A stretch of DNA of 64,000 nucleotides, from positions 1-64,000 of the forward strand of contig NZ_AZGM01000064.1 of assembly GCF_001435935.1 (NCBI RefSeq), in the 5' to 3' direction. Of this stretch, positions 53,364 to 61,990 are shown one piece after another; the stretch's first letter is position 1, and each line of letters starts with the position of its first letter. The notes under the pieces are model-generated. The model worked only from the letters and a program-made list of their open reading frames with translations. It ran no database searches and was not told the DNA's origin. This DNA is from Limosilactobacillus panis DSM 6035 (lineage in GTDB: Bacteria > Bacillota > Bacilli > Lactobacillales > Lactobacillaceae). The translations under genes were made by a program, and so were the position numbers.

Positions 53364-54827
53364 TTGGAAGCAAATCAGCGACGAACACTCGTTACGGGGG
53401 CGCTTCTCCTCTCCAATATCATGGCGGGGATGGATGCAACAATCGTCAACACTGCCCTGCCGGCCATCACTAGCGACTTGCACGGCCTACAATACATGGG
53501 CTGGATTGTAGCTACTTTCCTATTGGGAATGGCCGTGGCGACCCCACTGTGGAGCAAGATGGGTGAGCACAAGGGGAACAAGCGGGCGTACATCACCGCC
53601 ACGCTGCTCTTCCTCGTGGGGGCCGTCTTTCAGGGAATCGCGCCCAACATTCTATGGTTTATCATTGCCCGGACGGTCATGGGAATCGGTGCCGGGGGAA
53701 TGAACACCATCCCCTTCATCGTTTATGCAGAGATTTACCAAAACCTGCGTAAGCGGGCAGAAGTTCTGGGTATTTCCAGTGCCTGTTTCGGGACAGCTTC
53801 AATTATCGGGCCCCTACTTGGTGGGTGGATTGTTGATGTCCTCAGCTGGCACTGGGTCTTTTATGTCAATGTCCCAATTGCCCTGGTTGCGATTACCCTG
53901 GTAGGGACCTTTTATAAGAGCCCTAAAAAGCAGGCGGCCGGTAAACCGTTCGACTACCTAGGCGCTTCCCTCTTGGTGGTTAGCCTGGTGACTATTTTGG
54001 TTGCGGTGCAGTTGATTGGGAGCGCAGCTGGTTGGTTGATTGGCACCCTCTTTGTAGTTGGCCTGGCCCTGCTCTTCTGGATGGTCCGCGTTGACAGCCG
54101 GGCAGTGGACCCAATTATTCCGAGTCGCTTGTTTAAGAACCGGGAACTGGTGATTGACTTCCTCCTCTTCATCATCATTTGGGGATCCTTCATCGCTTTT
54201 GTTACCTACATTCCAATGTGGGCCCAAGGGATTCTTGGCCTAAGTGCTCTTCTTGGGGGGATGACCCAGATCCCGGGCGCAGTAACTAACTTTATTGGTT
54301 CCGAATTGGTGCCGTTTCTCCAGGATCGGTGGGGGAAGTACTGGCTGGTAACCTGTGGGGCTGCCGCTATCTTCATTGCCTTTGTCGGTATCCTCGTTTG
54401 CGGTCAAGGCGCCCCGTTCTGGATGCTTCTTTTGATGGGTGCTTTTGAAGGCTTCGGGGTTGGCCTTGTTTTCAACATCCTGCAGATTAGCGTGCAAACG
54501 GATGCTGAGTTGCGGGATGTGCCGATTGCCACTTCCCTGGGTTACCTATTGCGGATCCTCAGCCAGACCATTATGGCGGCGGTTTACGGGGTAATCTTGA
54601 ACCAGGAACTGTTTAGAGGTGTTAGGATGGCCCATGGTGACATTACGATGCAGATGCTAAACAAATTATCAAATGCTGAGACCGCGAGTCGTTTGCCGCG
54701 CGAGTTGATTCCCGAAATGCGGCGGATTCTCTACCTGGGTTACAGAAACATTGTCATTGCGGCGATTGTTTTAATTGTCATTTCACTAATTATTGTGGTG
54801 CCACTGTCGTTGCGACACCGTTCTTAA
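53364..54827 (+). CDS. DHA2-family multidrug MFS exporter (14 TM)
   Basis: A 487-residue MFS protein with 14 hydrophobic segments. DATIVNTALPAI near 24 is the DHA2 motif D1, KMGEHKGNKR near 67 the loop 2-3 motif and IGPLLGGWI near 150 the antiporter motif C. It probably exports drugs or toxic metabolites with protons. The start is TTG, with AAGGAGG 7 bp upstream. A hairpin sits between its likely promoter and start. Confidence 0.85.
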   Translation: MEANQRRTLVTGALLLSNIMAGMDATIVNTALPAITSDLHGLQYMGWIVATFLLGMAVATPLWSKMGEHKGNKRAYITATLLFLVGAVFQGIAPNILWFIIARTVMGIGAGGMNTIPFIVYAEIYQNLRKRAEVLGISSACFGTASIIGPLLGGWIVDVLSWHWVFYVNVPIALVAITLVGTFYKSPKKQAAGKPFDYLGASLLVVSLVTILVAVQLIGSAAGWLIGTLFVVGLALLFWMVRVDSRAVDPIIPSRLFKNRELVIDFLLFIIIWGSFIAFVTYIPMWAQGILGLSALLGGMTQIPGAVTNFIGSELVPFLQDRWGKYWLVTCGAAAIFIAFVGILVCGQGAPFWMLLLMGAFEGFGVGLVFNILQISVQTDAELRDVPIATSLGYLLRILSQTIMAAVYGVILNQELFRGVRMAHGDITMQMLNKLSNAETASRLPRELIPEMRRILYLGYRNIVIAAIVLIVISLIIVVPLSLRHRS

Positions 54828-54832
54828 GCAGT

Positions 54833-54884
54833 AAAAAAAGGGTATGATGCTCACAACTAGGGTGAGGCACCATATCCTTTTTAT
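54833..54884. terminator. Bidirectional terminator between exporter and rarA
   Basis: AAAAAGGGTATG-TGC-TCAC pairs with GTGA-GGCA-CATATCCTTTTT; T-runs on both strands. Confidence 0.8.
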
Positions 54885-56209
54885 TTGCTAGGGTGGTTTT
54901 CGTGCCAATGCTTAATTTGTTCAAGCCGGGCTTTAAAACGAGGTTCGCGCCCCTGGTCGGTTGGCAGGTAGAAGTGTTCATCAGCAATCTCTGGTGGAAT
55001 TGTCTTCATGGTTGTTAATTTATCTTTACTATCGTGGGCATACTGGTAGCCTTTGCCGTAGCCGAGCTTGTCCATCAACTTAGTAGGAGCGTTACGAATC
55101 TGCATTGGGACCGGTAAGTTACCGGTCTTTTTAATTACCTTCTTCGCCCGCTGACGAGCGGTGTAGACGGCGTTTGATTTCGGCGCGCAGGCCAGGTAAA
55201 TAACACATTCTGTGAGGTGGACGTCACATTCGGGCATCCCCAAAAATTGACAGGCGGAGAAGGTGTTGATAGCCACGTTTAGGGCGTTGGTATCTGCCAG
55301 GCCAATATCCTCGCTGGCGAAGCGGACGAGCCGACGGGCAATGTATAGGGGATCTTCACCACCGTCCAGCATCCGTGAGCACCAATAAACTGCCGCATCA
55401 ACGTCACTGTTGCGCATTGACTTGTGGAGGGCCGAAATGATGTTGTAGTGCTCTTCATCATGCTTGTCGTAGCGGAGTGATCGGGTGTTGATCAGTTGGC
55501 TAAGGTCATCTTCGGTGATGGTAACCTTCTGGCTGTCCCGCTGACCATTTAATACCGCCATTTCGAGGGTGTTTAACGCCACCCGGGCATCGCCATTAGC
55601 AAACTGAGCAATCAAGTGGATGGCGTCCGGCTGGCAGTCAACTTGCAGGCCTGGAAAGCCGGCAGGGTGGTGGATGGCCCGCTTAAGGACCTCTTCAATG
55701 TCCGCTGTTGTTAGCGACTTTAGGACGAAGACCCGGCAGCGACTAAGGAGGGCGGAGTTGATCTCAAATGATGGGTTTTCGGTGGTGGCCCCAATCAGGA
55801 TAATGCTCCCCCGCTCAACGAAGGGAAGGAAGGCGTCTTGCTGAGCCTTATTAAAACGGTGGATCTCATCAATGAAGCAAATCGTCCGTTCCCCGTATTC
55901 GCGGTTTTGCTCGGCTTCCTGCATAATCTTGCGGATGTCTTTAATGCTGCTTGTTACCGCGGAGAAGGTAATAAAGTGGGCCTTCGTCCGGTGGGCAATG
56001 ATTCGGGCGAGGGTGGTTTTGCCCACGCCGGGTGGTCCCCAAAAGATCAAAGATGAGAGCTGGTCGTTATCAATTAATTCACGCAAGACCTTGCCGGGAC
56101 CAATCAGGTGCTGCTGGCCAACGAACTCATCGAGACTGGTCGGCCGAACACGGTTCGCCAGCGGGGTCGCCTGGGGGTTTCCCTGGGCAAAGAGTGATTC
56201 TTGATACAT
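54881..56209 (-). CDS. rarA: RarA/MgsA replication-associated AAA+ ATPase
   Basis: A 442-residue clamp-loader-like AAA+ ATPase acting at stalled forks. Walker A GPPGVGKTT lies near 58, Walker B CFIDEIHRFNKAQQD near 112, sensor 1 GATTENPSF near 142 and the arginine finger region NSALLSRCRVF near 152. The C-terminal MgsA tetramerisation domain (about 240-430) includes LDGGEDPLYIARRLVRFASED. The start ATG has GGAAGTG upstream. Length is normal. Confidence 0.95.
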   Translation of the reverse strand: MYQESLFAQGNPQATPLANRVRPTSLDEFVGQQHLIGPGKVLRELIDNDQLSSLIFWGPPGVGKTTLARIIAHRTKAHFITFSAVTSSIKDIRKIMQEAEQNREYGERTICFIDEIHRFNKAQQDAFLPFVERGSIILIGATTENPSFEINSALLSRCRVFVLKSLTTADIEEVLKRAIHHPAGFPGLQVDCQPDAIHLIAQFANGDARVALNTLEMAVLNGQRDSQKVTITEDDLSQLINTRSLRYDKHDEEHYNIISALHKSMRNSDVDAAVYWCSRMLDGGEDPLYIARRLVRFASEDIGLADTNALNVAINTFSACQFLGMPECDVHLTECVIYLACAPKSNAVYTARQRAKKVIKKTGNLPVPMQIRNAPTKLMDKLGYGKGYQYAHDSKDKLTTMKTIPPEIADEHFYLPTDQGREPRFKARLEQIKHWHENHPSK

Positions 56210-56312
56210 GTGAACACTTCCTTCTCTATTATTCTAAATTAAATCTTAACAAAATTGAATCGATAAGCGTGTTACGATAAAGGTGGAATTTACAAATAAA
56301 GGAGAACTGGGC

Positions 56313-57299
56313 ATGGATCGATTAAAACTATTTCGTACTGGGATTGCGACCCGGGTAGCGGACAACTTTGAATCCAGCATTAAAGAGTTGCACCGTTGCG
56401 GGCAGAGCCGTTCCAATAAGTCCACCTTTGTAGAGATGGGCATTCAGCTCAGCGGCTTTAAACACTCATTATCGGATACCCAGGCCTTTGATAAGCTGCT
56501 TACGACGGCCGCCAAGGAAAACGAAGAGCCTTACGTGATGCCGGACGTCGCAATGGGGGTTAGGGTACAGCAGTTTGTGCAGACGGAGATGCCGATTTAC
56601 GTCCTGAATGAACAAGGAAGTAATCAGCGGGTCATTGTTTACCTGTGCGGGGGTGCCTACATCCAACAGCCAGACAAGACCCACTGGGAATACCTGAACC
56701 GTCTTGCCCAACGAACGGGCGCCAAGGTGGTTGTTCCCCTCTATTCCTTGGCCCCTAACAACACCGTCCGTTGTGCCTACCAGCAGATTGGCCAACTCTA
56801 TGCCCGCTTGTACGGAAGTGCCCCGGCCAGTGATATCACCTTAATGGGAGATTCCGCTGGTGCAGGGTTGGCCCTGGGCTTTAGCGAATACTTAGGCCAA
56901 CGTGGCCTTCCTCAGCCAGGGCACCTGATCCTATTTTCACCATGGCTTGACCTTGATTTAAAAAATCCATTGATTAAGAAATATGAGGACAAGGACGTTA
57001 CCCTTGCCTGCTGGGGCCTGAGAAAGATTGGGAACCTCTGGGCCGGTAACGTTGACCACCGTGACTTTCGGGTAAGTCCCATATATGGTGATATTGATCA
57101 GCTCCGGGACGTAACTGTCTTTGTAGGAACCCGAGAGATCATGTATCCAGATGTCAACACCCTGGTTAAAAAACTACGAAACGCCCGGATCCCTGTTGAT
57201 TATCACGTTGGTCGGCGTCTGTTTCACATCTACCCCCTGTACCAGGTTCCTGAGGCGGAGGAAGTAATGGCAAAAGTTGTTAAAGTTGTTAATCAATAA
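56313..57299 (+). CDS. Hormone-sensitive-lipase-type alpha/beta hydrolase
   Basis: A 328-residue esterase of the HSL/acetyl-hydrolase family. The nucleophile motif GDSAGAG lies near 180. The oxyanion loop reads VYLCGGAYI, with Cys replacing the His of HGGG. The catalytic His is in FHIYPLYQ near 309 and the acid in the preceding strand (VGTREIM region). There is no signal peptide. AAGGAG 8 bp before ATG 56313 fixes the start. A DJ-1-type gene follows after 18 bp in the same direction. Confidence 0.8.
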   Translation: MDRLKLFRTGIATRVADNFESSIKELHRCGQSRSNKSTFVEMGIQLSGFKHSLSDTQAFDKLLTTAAKENEEPYVMPDVAMGVRVQQFVQTEMPIYVLNEQGSNQRVIVYLCGGAYIQQPDKTHWEYLNRLAQRTGAKVVVPLYSLAPNNTVRCAYQQIGQLYARLYGSAPASDITLMGDSAGAGLALGFSEYLGQRGLPQPGHLILFSPWLDLDLKNPLIKKYEDKDVTLACWGLRKIGNLWAGNVDHRDFRVSPIYGDIDQLRDVTVFVGTREIMYPDVNTLVKKLRNARIPVDYHVGRRLFHIYPLYQVPEAEEVMAKVVKVVNQ

Positions 57300-57317
57300 A
57301 TTCATGAGGTGATTTTT

Positions 57318-57890
57318 GTGAGTAGAGTAGCAGTTGTCTTTGCACCCGGTTGTGAAGAAGTTGAAGGATTGAGTGTCGTCGATGTTTTACGCCGGATGGG
57401 TGTTGATACCACGATGGTGGGCCTGGAAAACAAGCAAGTTCCGGGAGCCCACGGAATTGAGCTGACCTGCGATACGACCCTTGATGACCACCTGCTGGAC
57501 TATGATATCGTTGCCTTCCCTGGCGGCCGTGGTGGTGCCGAGAAGCTCGGTGCTAACCAGCAGCTGGCTGACCTGATGCAAAAGCGTAACGCTGCCGGCA
57601 AGTGGGACGCGGCAATGTGTGCCGCCCCAACGGCCCTCGCTAAGTACGGTCTTCTTGACGGCTGTGATTATACCTGCTTCCCTGGTTTTGAAAAACAGAT
57701 TAGCCAAGTTGCTAAAAACGCCCACTTTAAAGAAGACATCACCGTGGTCGATGTGGGTCATAAGATTATTACAAGTCGGGGCCCGGCAACGGCATGGGCA
57801 TTTGCCTACCAGATTGCTGAGGTGCTGGGCTTAGATACCAAGCAGATCAAGCACGAGATGCTTTATGACTACCTGATGACACAGAAATAG
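57318..57890 (+). CDS. DJ-1/PfpI-family protein
   Basis: A 190-residue DJ-1-superfamily protein. FAPGCEEVEGLSV near 8 gives the conserved Glu, and the nucleophile Cys is in AAMCAAPTAL near 97; a His (DVGHKIITSRGPAT) near 144 follows the usual DJ-1 pattern. The ThiJ/YajL-like group is involved in protein deglycation or stress protection. GTG 57318 is preferred over GTG 57309, because GAGGTG at 57306-57311 is its ribosome site. It is co-directional with the esterase. Confidence 0.88.
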   Translation: MSRVAVVFAPGCEEVEGLSVVDVLRRMGVDTTMVGLENKQVPGAHGIELTCDTTLDDHLLDYDIVAFPGGRGGAEKLGANQQLADLMQKRNAAGKWDAAMCAAPTALAKYGLLDGCDYTCFPGFEKQISQVAKNAHFKEDITVVDVGHKIITSRGPATAWAFAYQIAEVLGLDTKQIKHEMLYDYLMTQK

Positions 57891-57897
57891 ATATTTG

Positions 57898-57972
57898 AGG
57901 TTATTAATAACCTTTAAAAGTATGAAAAGGTCGTTAGCGTTCGAAGATTTCCGGACACTAACGGCCTTTTTA
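57898..57972. terminator. Palindrome and bidirectional terminator after the DJ-1 gene
   Basis: The perfect 16-bp palindrome AGGTTATTAATAACCT (57898-57913) precedes AAAAGGTCGTTAG/CTAACGGCCTTTT (57925-57970). The following TGTTGTAGCATCTTTGACAG resembles the right side of family II element copy 1, so this may be a degenerate relative. Confidence 0.65.
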
Positions 57973-58045
57973 CTTACTGTGTTGTAGCATCTTTGACAGC
58001 ACCTTAAAGACGACGGGATTACAATCCAATCGCCCTTATTAATAT

Positions 58046-60634
58046 TTAATTATGGTTAGCCCACCACATGAAGAGGTGGCGCCGCTGCTGGTCAACCCGT
58101 TGGTTAACAACGCTGACGAGGATCAGCATGTTCGCAACCAGCGAATTCTTCTTTCGGTAAGCGATGTAACGCGAGGACCAGTGTGATGCATATTTATCCT
58201 TATAGCGTCGCAGGCCCTGGAAACCGTAGAGGTGGTAACCATACTCGTAGATGAAGTGGGCAATCTTTTCTTCCAGAAAACTAAATTGGTATTCACCGAC
58301 GTTCGACAGGGGAGCCATCCCCAGGTCAAAGTAGGTATAGCCGTTTTTCTGACCATACTGGTACATGCTAATGAAAATTTTGTCCATGATTCCGGAAGGG
58401 GCGTCCTTGCTGTGCCGCATCAGGTCGATAGTCAAAATCTCTTTTCCACCGGTCGGCATGAAGGTCGCAAAGGCCACCAGTTTGCCGTCCTTATCCCGCA
58501 CCGTGCCGACGGGGGCTTGATTGATGTAGTAGGGGTCAAAGAAGCCAAGGGAGAAGCCCTTCTCGACCTGTTCACCGAGCCAACTGTCGGACACGGCCTT
58601 CAGTTCCTTCAGCTGGTCGTCGCTAAATGGCGGGGTGATTACCGAGAATTGGTAACCCTCCCGGTCAAACTTGTGCATGAGGGCCCGCTGTGAACGCTGC
58701 TTTTTGCCGGCCAGGGTAAAGTCAGCCAGGGTAACGAGGCCGCTTTCACCGGTCTTAATAAAGTCAAAGCCAAATTCGTGGAGGAGCATGGTAAGCTTGC
58801 TCGAAACCTCGTAGAAGACGATCTCGTAGTCGTAGCGATCCGCTTCCCGGACAAACTGGCGAATGGCCTCGCGGAGGACCGCTTGGTTACCAACGGGGTC
58901 CCCCATCACAACGAGCCGGTCATACTTGCGCCGGTACATGAAGAAGAGCTGGTCTTGCCCATTCTTTTGGTAGTAGTAGAGGTTCTTGTCCCGCAGGAAG
59001 GCCAGGTGGCTGGTCTCGTTTCCCCCGAAGGTATTGATTACCTGACGGGCCCGGTCGGCATTAAAGCTTTGGACTGCACTGAAGGGGTCCCGCTTGGCCG
59101 TGAAGTACCAGATGACCAAAAGCATTAAGACCAAACCGAGGCCCAGACCAACGAGGCCGGAGAGCCAAACCCGTTCACCAGGGAAGAAGAGAAAGGCGGG
59201 TACCCGGTGCTTGCTAGCGTACTGGGGAGCATTGATGACTCCCACAATGACGTAGAGGATGCAGCTACCAGCGAAAATCAGGCTGTCGGTGACGAACTTA
59301 CTAAGGGAATACTGGAGCTTTTCCCGGTAGAGAACGTGCTTGGACATCAAGACCAGAAGGAGGACGATTACTAGGTAGATGGTCAAACTAATCGTTCCGA
59401 GGTTCCAAATGGTGTTGGCAATCCCAATTAAAAGGAGGGCCAAAGTTGGCCAGTAGGCCCGCTTAACCTTCGCCTGAAGTCCCCGGGCACACGCCAGCAT
59501 GGCGATTGCGAAGAGGATGGTGGATAGCTGGTGAATAAAGAAAAAGGTATAGGGATACAGGTGCTGAATAATCTTATTTTCTGCCGTCAGGTCCGGGATT
59601 GAGGCGGTCAGTAGCATCAGGACTCCCGAGATGTACATGAAGGCTGTAATCAGGTAGTAGGCGGTCTTGCGGAGCATCATTAGCGGCAGGCCGTCAAAGA
59701 ATTTGTTGACCTGGTGGGCCAGGTTATGGATGAAGAGCAGTCCCGCCAGGATGAGGGGGACAATGTAGTAGAAGATCCGGAAAAGGAGGATCCAGATAAC
59801 GATGGTTGTCTTTGGGACCCCCAAGAGGGAAAGCTCAAAGACCATCATGACGTCGAATGAACCCAGCGCTCCCGGAATCATTGAGAGAACCCCAATTACC
59901 TGGGCAACGGCGTAGAGGGGTAAGACGTTGATCAGGTTGTTGCGGATTCCCAGACACCAGCCGACGAGGAGGAAGAAGAGGGCAACAAAGAGCCATTCTA
60001 GAGTTGAGCTGCCGACAATGAATGCTTCAAGCTTGGGGGTGACCTCCTTGAAGAGGCGGTTATTATTAACCAGGGTAAAGTAAAGGACAACCGGGAAGTA
60101 GAGGCCACCACCAACGAGCCAAATTGCGTACTGGTTGAAGTGGCCACCGTCGTGGAAGCCAAACATCACGATCAGGGCAATCCAGCAGAGAATTGAGAGT
60201 CCCGACAGGAGGAAGACGGCGATCTTCGAGATTGCCAGGAGGATATCCTTTTTGGTGGCACTCTTCCGGTAAAAGTAGGCCCGCAGTGTTGCCCCGAGGA
60301 TCCCACCGAAGCCGGCAATATTCGTTAGTGTGTTGGTAATCCAGCCACAGCGGATAATATAAGAACGGGAAAACTTTCCCGGCAGAAAGTGGACGATGGC
60401 AAAATCATAGCCCAGCATGGGGACGACGGCAATGCAGCCCGTGATTAGCAGAAAAATAATGCTGGTCCAGGAAAGACTTGCCAGCCCCACACCGACTTGG
60501 TGCCATTCAACCGTTTTGAAAAAGCTGCCGAGGGCGTGAATGACAAATATGAGGACCGAAGTGACGAAAAGTAGTTTGACGTAGCGCGAATACTTTTCCC
60601 ACCAGGTGATAAAGTGGTTGCCCAGTGATTGCAT
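58046..60634 (-). CDS. mprF: MprF: lysyl-phosphatidylglycerol synthase and flippase
   Basis: An 862-residue membrane protein. The N-terminal half has about 14 hydrophobic segments (flippase part, with GFGGILGATLRAYFYRKSA near 105 and VIGVLSMIPGALGSFDV near 250), and the C-terminal cytosolic DUF2156 domain (about 530-860) transfers lysine from Lys-tRNA to phosphatidylglycerol (ESGLVTLADFT, FIKTGE, GYTYFDLGMAPLSNVG). It makes the surface more positive and protects against cationic peptides. Length is full. The ATG has AAAGGAG 10 bp upstream. Confidence 0.93.
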   Translation of the reverse strand: MQSLGNHFITWWEKYSRYVKLLFVTSVLIFVIHALGSFFKTVEWHQVGVGLASLSWTSIIFLLITGCIAVVPMLGYDFAIVHFLPGKFSRSYIIRCGWITNTLTNIAGFGGILGATLRAYFYRKSATKKDILLAISKIAVFLLSGLSILCWIALIVMFGFHDGGHFNQYAIWLVGGGLYFPVVLYFTLVNNNRLFKEVTPKLEAFIVGSSTLEWLFVALFFLLVGWCLGIRNNLINVLPLYAVAQVIGVLSMIPGALGSFDVMMVFELSLLGVPKTTIVIWILLFRIFYYIVPLILAGLLFIHNLAHQVNKFFDGLPLMMLRKTAYYLITAFMYISGVLMLLTASIPDLTAENKIIQHLYPYTFFFIHQLSTILFAIAMLACARGLQAKVKRAYWPTLALLLIGIANTIWNLGTISLTIYLVIVLLLVLMSKHVLYREKLQYSLSKFVTDSLIFAGSCILYVIVGVINAPQYASKHRVPAFLFFPGERVWLSGLVGLGLGLVLMLLVIWYFTAKRDPFSAVQSFNADRARQVINTFGGNETSHLAFLRDKNLYYYQKNGQDQLFFMYRRKYDRLVVMGDPVGNQAVLREAIRQFVREADRYDYEIVFYEVSSKLTMLLHEFGFDFIKTGESGLVTLADFTLAGKKQRSQRALMHKFDREGYQFSVITPPFSDDQLKELKAVSDSWLGEQVEKGFSLGFFDPYYINQAPVGTVRDKDGKLVAFATFMPTGGKEILTIDLMRHSKDAPSGIMDKIFISMYQYGQKNGYTYFDLGMAPLSNVGEYQFSFLEEKIAHFIYEYGYHLYGFQGLRRYKDKYASHWSSRYIAYRKKNSLVANMLILVSVVNQRVDQQRRHLFMWWANHN

Positions 60635-60773
60635 ATCATAATCTCCTTTGGACGTGTAATCACAATTACCGCTTTCGGCGGTTAATTAGCACGATTCCCT
60701 AACAAAATTAATAAACTAACATAACCATTATAAGCTATTGAAAAATTAATTATGGGAAAAATCCAAATTTTAG

Positions 60774-60802
60774 TTGACGGGGACGGAAAAGTTTCGTATA
60801 CT
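60774..60802 (+). promoter_or_regulatory. tRNA-Asp promoter
   Basis: TTGACG (60774-60779), a 17-bp spacer and TATACT (60797-60802), 18 bp before the tRNA. Confidence 0.8.
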
Positions 60803-60819
60803 CTTAATTGTTGTCAAAT

Positions 60820-60894
60820 GGTCCGTTGGTCTAGTTGGTTTAGGACGCATCCCTGTCACGGATGAGATCACGAGTTCGAGTCTCGTACGGACCG
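60820..60894 (+). tRNA. tRNA-Asp (anticodon GTC)
   Basis: A full cloverleaf: acceptor GGTCCGT/ACGGACC, D arm GTCT/GGAC, anticodon arm CATCC-CTGTCAC-GGATG with GTC at 60855-60857, T arm ACGAG-TTCGAGT-CTCGT and discriminator G. CCA is not encoded. It is transcribed alone and ends at its own terminator. Confidence 0.97.
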
Positions 60895-60908
60895 CTTATA
60901 ATGATTGA

Positions 60909-60937
60909 AGTTGAGTCGTTGCACTCAACTTTTTTTG
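60909..60937 (+). terminator. tRNA-Asp terminator
   Basis: AGTTGAGT pairs with ACTCAACT around CGTTGC, followed by seven T. It lies just before the ribosome site of the next gene. Confidence 0.9.
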
Positions 60938-60957
60938 TGCACAAAAGGAGAAAAGCA

Positions 60958-61824
60958 ATGCAAGCAAGTTGGGTTTACAACGGTACGGAACCAGTAAAGA
61001 TCAAGAAATTCTTACAGTCACTGGGGATGGGGCACCGCCTATTTAACGATATCAAGAAGGGACAGGGTGAATTTCTCGTGGACCACCGCATTGTCCGGCC
61101 AACGACGAAGATTCTGCCCCACCAACCGTTGACCATTAAGGTCGCCCCCGAGATGGCCGACCCCCAAGTCAAGGTCAGCCATGCGCCAATCAAGGTTGTT
61201 TACGAGGACGATAATTGGTTGGTGGTCGACAAGCCGGCAGGTGTAACTTCAATTCCGGGTCCCACCGTCGATAACGACACGGTTCTGAACCGGGTAACGG
61301 GCTACCTGCTTGCCCAGCAGTCACCAGACCAGCGGCCCCACCTGATTACCCGTTTAGACCGTGATACGGGTGGGCTGATGTTGGTCGCCAAGCACCACGT
61401 GGCCTCCAGTATGATTAGCCAGCAGGTTCAACAGCACCGGATGCTCAAGGAATACACGGCAATCGTCACGGGTTCTTTTAAAACGGACCATGGGACCATT
61501 GATAAGCCGATTGCCCGGCGGGAAGGGCAGGCCCAACGGGTAATTGCGGTGGATGGTCAACCAGCGGTCACTGAGTACTGGGTCGAAAAGAGTGCGGCTG
61601 GCCTTTCCCGGGTCCGGGCCCGTCTGCACACCGGGCGGACGCACCAGATCCGGGTACACTTTGCGGCAATCGGGCATCCCCTGGTCGGTGACCCCCTGTA
61701 TGGTGGGGACACGAGCAAGTACCAATCACAGCTCCTCCACGCCAGTAAGTTGGCGTTTATCGACCCGTTTAGCCAGAAGCGATTGGTGTTTACCTCACCG
61801 TTGCCGGGTGAATTTGAGATATAA
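60958..61824 (+). CDS. RluA/RluD-family RNA pseudouridine synthase
   Basis: A 288-residue pseudouridine synthase. An N-terminal S4-like region (1-75) precedes the catalytic domain, with PAGVTSIPG near 97 and the active-site motif HLITRLDRDTGGL near 128 (catalytic Asp), then RTHQIRVHFAAIGHPLVGDPLYG near 225. It probably modifies 23S rRNA. The start is ATG 60958 with AAAAGGAG upstream; a longer frame would run back into the tRNA. Target uridines cannot be told from sequence. Confidence 0.9.
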   Translation: MQASWVYNGTEPVKIKKFLQSLGMGHRLFNDIKKGQGEFLVDHRIVRPTTKILPHQPLTIKVAPEMADPQVKVSHAPIKVVYEDDNWLVVDKPAGVTSIPGPTVDNDTVLNRVTGYLLAQQSPDQRPHLITRLDRDTGGLMLVAKHHVASSMISQQVQQHRMLKEYTAIVTGSFKTDHGTIDKPIARREGQAQRVIAVDGQPAVTEYWVEKSAAGLSRVRARLHTGRTHQIRVHFAAIGHPLVGDPLYGGDTSKYQSQLLHASKLAFIDPFSQKRLVFTSPLPGEFEI

Positions 61825-61989
61825 AATAAAGGGGCTGTGACATAAGTACTTTTACCAAGTTCAAATACGAACAGCGCGGTACGCAAATGGGCTCCAGTGT
61901 CCGGTATAACCGAACTCTGGAGCCCTATTTGCGCTCGCGGGGGCGTGAAAACGAAGTCATAAATGACTTCTGTCACGCTCCCTTTATTT
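61824..61989. repeat. Family II structured intergenic element, copy 2
   Basis: It spans the whole gap between convergent genes. Outer arms AAATAAAG and CTTTATTT continue as GGGCTGTGACATAAGT opposite ACTTCTGTCACGCTCC. The inner hairpin pairs CGCAAAT plus GGGCTCCAG (61882-61897) with CTGGAGCCC plus ATTTGCG (61917-61933). Against copy 1, at least three stem pairs changed on both sides (A-T to G-C, G-C to T-A, T-A to C-G), and the outer arms differ in sequence but stay complementary. The paired strand reads GGGAGCGTGACAGAAGTC on the reverse. Confidence 0.8.
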
Positions 61990-61990
61990 A

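Noticed and set aside
60862-60957. Longer N-terminus of the pseudouridine synthase
   Set aside because: The extension lies in the tRNA-Asp gene and its terminator; the Shine-Dalgarno supports ATG 60958.
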